Of a stretch of DNA of 64,000 bases, positions 25,219-34,769 are shown piece by piece. This DNA comes from Jeongeupia wiesaeckerbachi (GTDB lineage: Bacteria; Pseudomonadota; Gammaproteobacteria; Burkholderiales; Chitinibacteraceae). Below the pieces are notes generated by a model that was not told the origin of the DNA, made no database searches, and saw only the letters and a program-made list of their open reading frames with translations. Where the stretch lies: assembly GCF_050916355.1 (NCBI RefSeq), contig NZ_CP136946.1, positions 3,348,001 through 3,412,000 on the forward strand. Direction: 5' to 3'. How positions within the stretch are numbered: position 1 is the stretch's first letter; every line of letters starts with the position of its first letter. The position numbers and the translations under genes were made by a program.

Positions 25219-25761
25219 TCAGCGTTGCGGCCGGGTAATGGGCTGCGGAACCGGCTGCGGCAGTGGTTGCGGTACCAGCGACGGAACCGGTTTGTGCGGC
25301 GGATGCGGCGGCCGGGGCGGACGCGGGTACGGTGGCCGAGGTCGCGGACCGTAAGGCTGGCCGTAGACCGTCCAAAGATTGCCCGGCGTGCAGAAGTAGG
25401 GATCGTAGTCCGGATTGTCGACATTGCAGTTGTCGGTCAGCGGCGCATCCGGATCGGGGCGCCGCGATGCCGCGCGCTCGGGGGCGCCGACCGGCGTCGG
25501 CAACGGCGGCGGCTCGACTTTGGCTGTCGGCGGCGGCAATTTGGGCGCAGGCACCACCGAGAACGAACCCTTGCCGCCGGACAGCGGCGTACCCCCGGGG
25601 CATTTCGTCTGGGTGTACAGCACGCCCCCCTTGCCGTCCGGGCATTTGTAAACTTCGGTGGCGTGTGCACCAACGGCCACAAGCAAAACCATCCCTACCT
25701 TGCAGAGCGATGCAACACAGCGCAAGCTCGCGCCCGTGCACCACAACACCTTGTTCAGCAT
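25219..25761 (-). CDS. DUF4124 domain protein with Pro-rich tail
   Basis: Secreted/periplasmic protein. After a signal segment (MVLLVAVGAHA) comes the DUF4124 start TEVYKCPDGKGGVLYTQTKC, then Pro-rich linkers, a short Cys-containing segment (TDNCNVDNPDYDPYFCTPG) and a tail of Arg/Pro/His and Pro-Gln repeats. Start is uncertain: ATG at 25761 gives a long leader and overlaps the start of the divergent SDR gene; TTG near 25719 would give the neatest signal peptide; ATG at 25692 has AAGG but leaves too short a leader. Function unknown. Confidence 0.65.
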   Translation of the reverse strand: MLNKVLWCTGASLRCVASLCKVGMVLLVAVGAHATEVYKCPDGKGGVLYTQTKCPGGTPLSGGKGSFSVVPAPKLPPPTAKVEPPPLPTPVGAPERAASRRPDPDAPLTDNCNVDNPDYDPYFCTPGNLWTVYGQPYGPRPRPPYPRPPRPPHPPHKPVPSLVPQPLPQPVPQPITRPQR

Positions 25762-26434
25762 GTCCAAAACCCTTTTCATTACCGGTGCCGGCCGCGGCAT
25801 CGGACGCGAATTCGTCCAGCAGTATCTGGCCGCCGGCTGGCAGGTTGTCGCCACATGCCGCAAGCCAGCCGATCTGGCCGATCTGGCGCAACAGCCCGCG
25901 CTGACGGTCCTGCCACTCGACGTCACCGACTGGGACACGGTGGCGACACTGGCCTCGCAACTTGGCGATGCCCGAATCGATCTGCTCATCAATAACGCTG
26001 GCATCTACGGCGGCGTGATGCAAGACCTCGGCGGCACCGACGTCGGCACCTGGCTCGAAACCCTGGCCACCAATGCCATCGCGCCGGTCAAGATCGTCGA
26101 AGCATTACTACCGCGTCTGGCGCCACGCGCGGTCATCGTCAACATCTCCAGCAAGATGGGCAGCATGGCCGACAACGGCAGCGGCGGCGACTACCACTAC
26201 CGCAGCGCCAAGGCAGCGCTCAACGCCGCAACGGTCAGCCTGGCGCGAGACCTTGCCGGCCGGCACTGTTGCGTGGCGCTGCATCCCGGCTGGGTCCAGA
26301 CCGACATGGGCGGCGCCTACGCGCTGATCGATGCCGCGACCTCGGTACGCGGCATGCACGATGTCATCGCCGGGCTGCAAGCGGCCGACACCGGCCGATT
26401 CATCACCTACGACGGTCGCAGCATCCCTTGGTGA
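25760..26434 (+). CDS. Short-chain dehydrogenase (CsgA/C-factor-like)
   Basis: 224 aa SDR oxidoreductase. TGAGRGIGREF is the NAD(P) loop, LLINNAGIYGG the NNAG motif, NISSKMGSM the Ser, and YRSAK the YxxxK pair. The sequence spacing is like that of C-factor-type SDRs. Substrate unknown. The ribosome site is weak. The gene is divergent from the DUF4124 gene, with start codons overlapping if the longer form of that gene is right. Confidence 0.82.
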   Translation: MSKTLFITGAGRGIGREFVQQYLAAGWQVVATCRKPADLADLAQQPALTVLPLDVTDWDTVATLASQLGDARIDLLINNAGIYGGVMQDLGGTDVGTWLETLATNAIAPVKIVEALLPRLAPRAVIVNISSKMGSMADNGSGGDYHYRSAKAALNAATVSLARDLAGRHCCVALHPGWVQTDMGGAYALIDAATSVRGMHDVIAGLQAADTGRFITYDGRSIPW

Positions 26435-26629
26435 GCAGACGGCACGCCGATCACCGGCGCGCCCCGGCCACCTGCTGCGGCTGCGGTCTAGGCCATCTGG
26501 GGGATTGTGCCTACCTCGTTGATGTTGTACCGGTGCCGCCACTACAAATCGCAAAATTTGGTTTAGCGCAAAGCCGCGATGCCAACGGCAAGCGATGCTG
26601 GTCTCGATCCGACCCACGAGGAGCGCACG

Positions 26630-27346
26630 ATGACCACGCAGACCCTGGCCCCGCCCCGCAAAACCGGCCCCGCCTATGACGGCGTACCCGACTACCTGAT
26701 CGACGTCTACGACTGGGCCTACGTCGACCCGTCGCAGGTGGACCGGCTCGATCACAACCTCGTGGTCAAGACGCTGCTGTTCTGCAACGACCAACGGTTG
26801 ATGCGTGCCTATCTGAACGAGATCGAATCCGGCTCGCGCGTCTGGCAGGTCGCCCACGTCTACGGCGATCTCGTCAGCCGCGTCGCCGACAAGGTCGGCC
26901 CGGATGGCGCGTTCGACCTGACCGACATCACCCCGGCACAGGTCGCGCATGGCGAGGCCAAACTCGCCGACAAACCCTGGGCCAGCGTCATTCGCGCCGA
27001 TGCCGCCAAGCACACCGCCGACACGCCGTACGACCTGATCTGCAGCTTCTTCCTGCTGCACGAAGTACCTGACTACAAAAAACGCGACATCGTCGATCAT
27101 ATGCTGGCGCAACTGCCCGAAGGCGGCAAAGCCGTATTCGTCGACTACCACCGGCCCGCGCTGTGGCAGCCGATCCGCTGGATACTCAAGCTCGTCAACG
27201 CCTGGCTCGAACCGTTTGCCAACGCGCTCTGGCAGCATGAAATCCAGCACTACGCGACGCACGCCAACCGCTTCAGCTGGGACAAGCGCACCTACTTCGG
27301 CGGCGTCTATCAATGCGTGATCGTCCGCCCCAAGGCCGACGCGTAA
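26630..27346 (+). CDS. rquA: Probable rhodoquinone biosynthesis methyltransferase-like protein RquA
   Basis: 238 aa. The pattern follows RquA closely as I remember it: N-terminal VPDYLIDVYDWAYVDP, then QVAHVYGDLVSRVADKV in place of a classical SAM loop, FDLTDITPAQVAHGEAKL, CSFFLLHEVPDYKKRDIV, KAVFVDYHRPALWQPIRW, LEPFANALW and the ending KRTYFGGVYQCVIV. RquA converts ubiquinone to rhodoquinone by replacing a methoxy group with an amino group; rhodoquinone serves fumarate reduction without oxygen. GAGGAG precedes the ATG. It stands alone, as rquA often does. Confidence 0.8.
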   Translation: MTTQTLAPPRKTGPAYDGVPDYLIDVYDWAYVDPSQVDRLDHNLVVKTLLFCNDQRLMRAYLNEIESGSRVWQVAHVYGDLVSRVADKVGPDGAFDLTDITPAQVAHGEAKLADKPWASVIRADAAKHTADTPYDLICSFFLLHEVPDYKKRDIVDHMLAQLPEGGKAVFVDYHRPALWQPIRWILKLVNAWLEPFANALWQHEIQHYATHANRFSWDKRTYFGGVYQCVIVRPKADA

Positions 27347-27377
27347 CAATTTCCCCCGCCACCCGGGCGATAAGCTA

Positions 27378-27406
27378 CTGGCATTGTCGCCCGGCTATCG
27401 TATAAT
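27378..27406 (+). promoter_or_regulatory. rhlE promoter
   Basis: CTGGCA (27378-27383), 17-bp spacer, TATAAT (27401-27406). The start would lie near 27413, giving a leader of about 147 nt with a small hairpin CCGGCT/AGCCGG at 27441-27454. CCGGGCGA and TCGCCCGG (27363-27394) form an inverted repeat around the -35. Confidence 0.6.
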
Positions 27407-27559
27407 GCGATTCCGTTTCATAGTGGTCCGATGCAATGTTCCGGCTCTAGCCGGCATGTGACCGCTCCGTTGTCGTTCCAGTCCGAACCAACCCAAACAC
27501 CAGATCTGCCGCAGACTGGCGCCCGTGAAAGGCGGCCGGCCGATCACACCGGATAGTCT

Positions 27560-29197
<1,638 letters not shown>

Positions 29198-29212
29198 TCG
29201 AGGCCCGGCAGC

Positions 29213-29692
29213 ATGCGCTTCGAGCACCTGATCGAAGTCAACGACGCCAATAATCCGGCTGTCGTTGCGCTGACCATCGAGCAACTGTGGCAGGGCCTGA
29301 TGCAGCGCGTCGAGGCGCCACAGCGCTTTCTCGAGCACATCGAGCGCGTGGCGATCCTTGAACGCGGCGACGGCTGGCTGCTGCGCGAAGTCGATTTCGG
29401 CCAATTCGTCGTCCGTGACCGGATCACGCTGGCGCTGCACGCGGGGATTCGATTCGACACCGAAGCCAACGCCGAGCATTTGGGCGGCGCGCTGGCCATC
29501 ACGCTGGAATCGCCGGAAGAAGGCCATCTCTTCCTGCGTTTTGTCTATGACACGCCGGTGCCCGAGCCTGAGCCGGGCGCCAGCGAAGGCGAAGTCAATT
29601 ACGCGGCTTATCTGAAAGCGGCCTACCGGCAGATGGACATCGACATGATGCGTCACATCCGCGAATGGGCCGTTCTGGGTCAACTAAGTTGA
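29213..29692 (+). CDS. DUF1857/AtaL-like SRPBCC protein
   Basis: 159 aa. The opening MRFEHLIEVNDANNPAVVAL and LTIEQLWQGLMQRVEAP fit the AtaL-like (DUF1857) branch of the START/Bet v 1 fold, which binds hydrophobic ligands. It starts 15 bp after rhlE and is probably read from the same transcript. Function unknown. Confidence 0.8.
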   Translation: MRFEHLIEVNDANNPAVVALTIEQLWQGLMQRVEAPQRFLEHIERVAILERGDGWLLREVDFGQFVVRDRITLALHAGIRFDTEANAEHLGGALAITLESPEEGHLFLRFVYDTPVPEPEPGASEGEVNYAAYLKAAYRQMDIDMMRHIREWAVLGQLS

Positions 29693-29754
29693 CGCACATT
29701 TGATCCGCCGCAAATACCGGTGAACCCCGCACCGGCATCATCCTCACGGCCCCG

Positions 29755-29789
29755 AAGGCCTGTCGAACCGACAGGCCTTCCTCTTTTTT
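29755..29789 (+). terminator. Terminator of the rhlE transcript
   Basis: AAGGCCTGTCG / CGACAGGCCTT, a perfect 11-bp stem with the loop AAC, then CCTCTTTTTT. Confidence 0.9.
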
Positions 29790-29853
29790 CATGCCCGACG
29801 CCCTGCGTCAGGTTTTGTTTTAAACGATATTGCTTCAAACGATAGGTACCATC

Positions 29854-30438
29854 ATGACGGACACTCAGCTCGTTCAAACCAAAGACACCACCGCCAACCC
29901 CGCGCCGCTCGGCCTGCTCGGCTTCGGCATGACCACCGTGCTGCTCAACATCCACAACGTCGGCTGGATTCCGCTCGGTAGCATGATTCTGGCCATGGGC
30001 ATCTTCTACGGCGGGCTGGCACAGGTCATCGCCGGGATCATGGAATGGAAGAAGGGCAATACCTTCGGCACCGTTGCGTTCACTTCGTACGGCATGTTCT
30101 GGCTCTCGCTGGTCGCGCTGCTCGTGCTGCCCAAGCTCGGTCTGGCCGAGGCGCAGAACGCCGACGGCATGGGCGCCTACATGCTGGTATGGGGGCTGTT
30201 CACGCTCTGCCTGTTTGCCGCCACACTGCGCGCCAGCCTGGCCACCCGCGTGGTGTTCGCCACGCTGACCATCCTCTTCTTCCTGCTCGGCGCGGCGGAA
30301 CTCAGCGGTAGCGTGGCGCTGACGCGTTGCGCCGGCGTGGTGGGCCTCATTTGCGGCGCCTCGGCGTTCTACACCGCTATCGCCGAAGTGCTGAACGAAA
30401 CCTACGGCCGGACCGTGCTGCCGCTCGGCGGCCACTAA
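29854..30438 (+). CDS. satP: Acetate/succinate transporter, GPR1/FUN34/YaaH (SatP) family
   Basis: 194 aa inner-membrane protein with six hydrophobic helices. NPAPLGLLGFGMTTVLLNIHN is the family signature (here NPAPLGLLGFGMTT), followed by FYGGLAQVIAGIMEW and, later, SYGMFWLSL. Family members carry acetate and succinate with protons. Start at 29854 removes eight unrelated residues. Single gene; two hairpins lie in the 269-bp gap after it. Confidence 0.9.
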   Translation: MTDTQLVQTKDTTANPAPLGLLGFGMTTVLLNIHNVGWIPLGSMILAMGIFYGGLAQVIAGIMEWKKGNTFGTVAFTSYGMFWLSLVALLVLPKLGLAEAQNADGMGAYMLVWGLFTLCLFAATLRASLATRVVFATLTILFFLLGAAELSGSVALTRCAGVVGLICGASAFYTAIAEVLNETYGRTVLPLGGH

Positions 30439-30514
30439 GCCCCCCCTCAGGCGGCTAAGCCCTTGCAGCTTGCCCCGCCCGATACGCCGAACGCCCCAAG
30501 GGTGCCACCAAGGG

Positions 30515-30532
30515 GGCGTCCGCATGGACGCC
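30515..30532. other. Inverted repeat after satP
   Basis: GGCGTCC, loop GCAT, GGACGCC. No T-run. Confidence 0.35.
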
Positions 30533-30616
30533 ACGCCCAAGCCGTTTTCTGCGCTTCGGGCGGCGCCAAACTGCCTTGGCTCGCTCGCCGATTGGAATAG
30601 GTTCCAAGCCGTTCCC

Positions 30617-30646
30617 AGACTGCACCGTTTCAACACGGTGCAGTCT
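30617..30646 (+). terminator. Perfect 12-bp hairpin between satP and rarD
   Basis: AGACTGCACCGT (30617-30628), loop TTCAAC, ACGGTGCAGTCT (30635-30646). A strong stem but no T-run follows (GTACCGAT), so it is a factor-dependent terminator, a leader structure of rarD or an operator. Confidence 0.45.
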
Positions 30647-30707
30647 GTACCGATCGTCCTGGCGATTGCAGGCCTAAACTAGACTGCCATTTTCGGCAGT
30701 CCGCCTC

Positions 30708-31580
30708 ATGCAAATCGGCATTCTCTACGCAACACTGGCCTTCCTGATCTGGGGCTTGCTGCCGCTCTACCTCAAGGCCCTGACCGGCATTCCCGCTGGC
30801 GAAATCCTGCTGCACCGGATGGTCTGGTCGCTGGTTTTCCTTGGCGTGATTCTCGCGCTCCGGCGCCAGTGGGCCTGGCTGGGGCAATTGCGGCACCAAC
30901 TCAGATTGCTTGCCGGCTTCATGGCCTCGGCGCTGCTGCTCAGTGCCAACTGGTTCACCTATATCTGGGCCGTCCAGGCCGGCCGCGTCATCGATGCCAG
31001 CCTCGGTTACTACATCAATCCCTTGGTCAATGTGCTGTTCGGCGTACTGTTCCTGCACGAACGCCTGCGTGTCGGCCAATGGCTCGCCATCGGCACCGCC
31101 GCAGCCGGCGTCGGCTGGCTGACCTGGCAAACAGGCCAGCTGCCGTGGATTGCATTGCTGCTCGCCGTCACTTTCGGCACCTACGGCCTGCTGCGAAAAA
31201 CCGCATCACTCGGCGCACTGGAAGGGCTGTCGCTCGAAACGCTGCTGCTGTTTCCGCTGGCCGGCAGCGCCCTGCTCTGGCTGATCGGCAGCGGCCAGTC
31301 CGGCTTCACCGGCGCCAGCTCGACCGTTCAGCTGCTTTGCCTGCTGGCCGGTCCGATCACCGCGATACCGCTGCTGCTGTTTGCCGCCGGTGCCCGGCGC
31401 ATCCCGTTGTCGCTGCTGGGCATCCTCCAGTACACCGGACCCACGGTGCAGCTGCTGCTCGGCGTCTGGCTCTGGCACGAGCCGTTCGGACACGCCAAGC
31501 TCATCGGCTTCGCACTGATCTGGCTCGCGATCGTGCTCTATACGCTGGAAGGCCTCTGGACCCGCCAACGGCGAGCTTGA
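30708..31580 (+). CDS. rarD: EamA-family transporter RarD
   Basis: 290 aa, ten hydrophobic helices in two EamA repeats. The family's early segment FLIWGLLPLYLKAL, then EILLHRMVWSLVF, ANWFTYIWAVQAGRVIDASLGY (split by helix) and LLGILQYTGPTVQLLLGVWLW all match RarD. Substrate is unknown. A second, more distant EamA protein is encoded at 51058. Confidence 0.87.
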   Translation: MQIGILYATLAFLIWGLLPLYLKALTGIPAGEILLHRMVWSLVFLGVILALRRQWAWLGQLRHQLRLLAGFMASALLLSANWFTYIWAVQAGRVIDASLGYYINPLVNVLFGVLFLHERLRVGQWLAIGTAAAGVGWLTWQTGQLPWIALLLAVTFGTYGLLRKTASLGALEGLSLETLLLFPLAGSALLWLIGSGQSGFTGASSTVQLLCLLAGPITAIPLLLFAAGARRIPLSLLGILQYTGPTVQLLLGVWLWHEPFGHAKLIGFALIWLAIVLYTLEGLWTRQRRA

Positions 31581-31602
31581 GCCACCGCCACTCATCTGAA
31601 TA

Positions 31603-31633
31603 TTGACAACGGCCGTACGGCGAAATCTTAAAT
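31603..31633 (+). promoter_or_regulatory. Promoter of the molybdopterin-fold/GGDEF gene pair
   Basis: TTGACA (31603-31608) is a consensus -35; TTAAAT (31628-31633) lies 19 bp on. Just after it stands ATTCGG-GAA-CCGAAT (31632-31646), a perfect inverted repeat placed at the expected start site. Confidence 0.5.
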
Positions 31634-31708
31634 TCGGGAACCGAATCAAGGATTTGCCCTCCAGGCTGTGTTCGTCCCATTCCAGCTGCTTCATACGGAG
31701 CGTTCGCC

Positions 31709-32242
31709 ATGCGCAAAGCTTTGCGCATTTTCTCCATGCCGCTCTATGCCGCCCCCATCGCCTTGCTCGTGCAAGGCGGCATGGCAACGGCCGCCGTAAT
31801 CCAGACCGATAAGCAAGCGTGGCCAGCACCGGCCCATAACGCCGTCGTGCTGCAACTGGGGAGTGGCGAAACACAGCGGGCGCTGACCCTGGCCGACCTG
31901 GAGGCATTGCCGCATTACAAGGTCACGGTATCGCTGATCTGGGGCGAACAAGGCACCTTTCAAGGCATCAAGCTCAACGACTTGCTGAGACGTTACGGCC
32001 TTTCGAATAGCGCGACGCTGCGCTTCTCGGCCGCCGACCGCTACACCCTCGACATTGGCGCAGCCGACTGGCGGCAGCGCGATCCACTTATCGCAACCCG
32101 CTTTGAAATGCGGGAGCTCACCATCAGGCAGAAAGGGCCATTGCGCTTGCTGTGGCCCGACGAAACGGCGTCGCTCGAGTCGACCCGGGGGATGCTATGG
32201 ATCTGGAATCTGGTCTCGATCAAGCCAATTGCAGCCGAATAG
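31709..32242 (+). CDS. Periplasmic molybdopterin-oxidoreductase-fold protein without cysteine
   Basis: 177 aa with a signal peptide (cleavage near ATAA). The mature part has the Oxidored_molyb pattern: LTLADLEALPHYKVTVS, FQGIKLNDLLRRYGL, SAADRYTLDIGAADW, KGPLRLLWP and WIWNLVSIKPI. The whole protein has no cysteine, so it lacks the residue that binds molybdenum in sulfite-oxidase-type enzymes. It overlaps the following diguanylate cyclase gene by 46 bp, so a sensory partner role for that membrane protein is inferred rather than catalysis. Confidence 0.75.
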   Translation: MRKALRIFSMPLYAAPIALLVQGGMATAAVIQTDKQAWPAPAHNAVVLQLGSGETQRALTLADLEALPHYKVTVSLIWGEQGTFQGIKLNDLLRRYGLSNSATLRFSAADRYTLDIGAADWRQRDPLIATRFEMRELTIRQKGPLRLLWPDETASLESTRGMLWIWNLVSIKPIAAE

Positions 32243-33438
32243 GCCTGTTTTGTCAGCGCTACCGAACCAGTCTGGTGGCCTCCGGCATCCTGTTCATCAT
32301 CGGGATGACGCTGGTTGCGAGCGCGGCGACGGTGTTCAGCAGCATGCAGCGCACCTTCGACAAACCGTCGAGCATCGTCGGTTATCACAGCGCCCGCCTG
32401 TCTGCCGTCTGGGAGCGATTCAACTCCATCGCCGAGGCCCGGCTCGGCGGTCGCGAGGACGTCTTTCTGCCCTACCAGAATGCCGAGGAACTGTTGCTGC
32501 TGCAGCTGGACCTCGTCGAGGCCAGCTATCGCCGTGCCGCGCTGATGCCGCTGCATCTGGCGCACATGCAGCAGTATCGCGGCAAGCTCGACATGGTGTT
32601 GCAGCAGCTACGGACGCTGCTGCTGCACGGTGACAACACCCCCGTCGCACGCAGCCGGTTGCGCAATCTGCTTGAGGAGGGCGGCCAGCTCGTCAACCTG
32701 ATTTCGCTCGAAACCACCAATGCCATCACCAAGGCCGACGACGCCCAGCGCAACCTGCTGGTCGAGGCCGGCCACTTCACGCTGGTGCTGCTTGCCGTGC
32801 TGGTGACCCTGGGCGCCGTGCTGGCCGGCGCGTTCATCGTCGTGCTGACCCAACGGCGGGCGCTGAAAATGCTGGCGATGACCGATGGCCTCACCGGCCT
32901 GGCCAACCGGCGCGTATTCATGCAGCAGCTCGAGGCCGAGCATACGCGGGCGCTACGCTATGCACTGCCGATCGCCTTGATCCTGGTCGACCTCGACTAC
33001 TTCAAGGCGATCAACGACAACTGGGGGCACCCGGGGGGCGACGCTGTGCTCAAGGCGGTCAGTGCAACCATGCAGGCCATGTCGCGACAATCGGATCTGG
33101 TCGCCCGGATCGGCGGCGAGGAGTTTGCGATCCTGATGCCGGAGACCACACTGGCGGCCGCCACCGATGCTGCAACGCGTTACTGCGAAGCCATCGCTGC
33201 GATGGCGATCCAGCACGGCAATCACACCCTTGGCGTGACGGCATCATTTGGCGTCGCCGCGCTGCGCCACGATGCAGACCCGTCGGCATCGGCGACGTTT
33301 GCGCAGGCCGACGCAGCGCTCTACCGCGCCAAGCACTGCGGTCGGAACCGGGTCATTGCAGCGCCGGTGCTGTCGCTGTCGCCCGGACTCGGTGACAGCG
33401 TTTACAGCGCGTCGAGCGATATCTCGCCGACGTTCTGA
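32197..33438 (+). CDS. Membrane diguanylate cyclase (GGEEF)
   Basis: 413 aa. TM1 about residues 25-47, a helical periplasmic domain of about 145 residues, TM2 about 192-217, then a GGDEF domain: TDGLTGLANRRVFMQQLE, DLDYFKAINDNWGHPGGD, and active loop ARIGGEEFAIL. RQSD five residues before GGEEF is an intact RxxD inhibitory site. It should make c-di-GMP under product control. The start at 32197 lies within the preceding gene; it may be coupled to it. It converges on the HAD gene with a 37-bp overlap. Confidence 0.88.
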   Translation: MDLESGLDQANCSRIGLFCQRYRTSLVASGILFIIGMTLVASAATVFSSMQRTFDKPSSIVGYHSARLSAVWERFNSIAEARLGGREDVFLPYQNAEELLLLQLDLVEASYRRAALMPLHLAHMQQYRGKLDMVLQQLRTLLLHGDNTPVARSRLRNLLEEGGQLVNLISLETTNAITKADDAQRNLLVEAGHFTLVLLAVLVTLGAVLAGAFIVVLTQRRALKMLAMTDGLTGLANRRVFMQQLEAEHTRALRYALPIALILVDLDYFKAINDNWGHPGGDAVLKAVSATMQAMSRQSDLVARIGGEEFAILMPETTLAAATDAATRYCEAIAAMAIQHGNHTLGVTASFGVAALRHDADPSASATFAQADAALYRAKHCGRNRVIAAPVLSLSPGLGDSVYSASSDISPTF

Positions 33439-34172
33439 AATACATAATCGGGCCGGTACGGAAAATCGTCGATCATGGTTTGCGTGGTCACGCCCGAGAG
33501 CACCAGTGCCGTTTTCATCCCGGCTTCCATGCCGCCGACGATGTCGGTATCCATCCGGTCGCCGACCATCAGCGCCTCTTCGGGATGCAGGCCCAGCTTG
33601 CGCGACGCCAGCATCATCATCAGCGCGTTCGGCTTGCCGACGATATACGGCTGCTTGCCGGTCGCGGCCGAGATCGCCGCGAGCAGCGTACCGGCGGCAG
33701 GCTCATAACCACCTTCGATCGGGTCGATCATGTCCGGGTTGGTGCCGATGAACTTGGCACCGCCGTCGATCAGCCGCACCGCCTTTTTCAGCTGTTCGAA
33801 CGAGAAACTCGTCGTCTTGCTGACCACGACGTAATCAGGGTGCGACTCCGAGATCGAAAAACCGACGTTGTACAGCTCGTTGATCAGGCCACCGCCGCCG
33901 ACGACGAACACCGTCGCGTGTTCCTTCTGCTGCTTGAGGAACATCGCGGTTGCCATCGCGCTGGTGATGAAATTGTCTTCGGTCAGCCCGGAAATGCCCA
34001 GCTGCTGCAGCTTGAGCTTGAGGTCGAGCGGCGTCTGCTCGGCGTTGTTGGTCAGAAACAGGAAGGGGGTACTGGCATCGAGCAGGCGCTTCACGAAGGC
34101 CTGCGCCCCCGGGACCAACTGTTTGCCACGATAGATCACGCCGTCCATGTCACTGATGATGCCCTTGATCAT
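33402..34172 (-). CDS. HAD-IIA phosphatase, NagD-like
   Basis: 256 aa. N-terminal nucleophile motif SDMDGVIYRG, motif II FLTNNAEQT, cap domain, and C-terminal KPNALMMM and MVGDRMDTDIVGGMEAGM, as in NagD/NIPSNAP-type HAD-IIA nucleotide or sugar phosphatases. Length about 256 fits. GGGAG/AAAGG before ATG at 34172. The stop lies inside the 3' end of the cyclase gene on the other strand. Substrate unknown. Confidence 0.88.
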   Translation of the reverse strand: MIKGIISDMDGVIYRGKQLVPGAQAFVKRLLDASTPFLFLTNNAEQTPLDLKLKLQQLGISGLTEDNFITSAMATAMFLKQQKEHATVFVVGGGGLINELYNVGFSISESHPDYVVVSKTTSFSFEQLKKAVRLIDGGAKFIGTNPDMIDPIEGGYEPAAGTLLAAISAATGKQPYIVGKPNALMMMLASRKLGLHPEEALMVGDRMDTDIVGGMEAGMKTALVLSGVTTQTMIDDFPYRPDYVFQNVGEISLDAL

Positions 34173-34286
34173 GCCTTTCTCCCGGTTGAATCGACGCCAT
34201 CGTACCGCGATGCGCCAGCGCCGGCGATGAACCGCCAGCCGAAAATCGACTCCAAGCGGAATCGACACGCTGCACCGGAGCGCATC

Positions 34287-34763
34287 ATGCAACATTCACT
34301 CCATTCGCACGCCGGTCCCGGCGAGCGCATCCCGCTGCCCGCGCTCTTGCTGGGCGTCGCCGGCCTGTTGCCCTTTGTGTTCTTTGCCGCCCTCGGCTGG
34401 AGCAGCGATTCGCTCGAGCGTGGCCATGCATTGACGACGTATTTCGCCTACGCCGCCAGTATTCTGAGTTTTCTTGGGGGGCTGCATTGGGCGCTCGGTC
34501 TGGAACCCGACCTGAGCAATAGCGAGCGCTGGCTGAGGATGAGCTGGGCAGTGCTGCCGCCGCTGGTCGCCTGGGCGGCACTGCTCGCCCCGTGGCGCGT
34601 CGGCATCTGGTTGCTGCTCGCGATGTTTGTCGCCCAATACGGCGCGGACATGCTGCTCAGCCGCGCCGATCCGGACCATTACCCGGGATGGTTCATGCGC
34701 TTACGCTTTGGCCTGACCGTGGTCGTGCTGCTCACAGGACTGGCCGTCGCAACGCGCGTTTGA
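34287..34763 (+). CDS. DUF3429 membrane protein
   Basis: 158 aa with four to five hydrophobic segments. ALLLGVAGLLPFVFFAAL, YFAYAASILSFLGGLHWALGL and LPPLVAWAALL follow the DUF3429 family found in proteobacteria. Function unknown. CGGAG precedes the ATG. It is divergent from the HAD gene and convergent with the DUF4434 gene. Confidence 0.75.
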   Translation: MQHSLHSHAGPGERIPLPALLLGVAGLLPFVFFAALGWSSDSLERGHALTTYFAYAASILSFLGGLHWALGLEPDLSNSERWLRMSWAVLPPLVAWAALLAPWRVGIWLLLAMFVAQYGADMLLSRADPDHYPGWFMRLRFGLTVVVLLTGLAVATRV

Positions 34764-34769
34764 TCGGCC

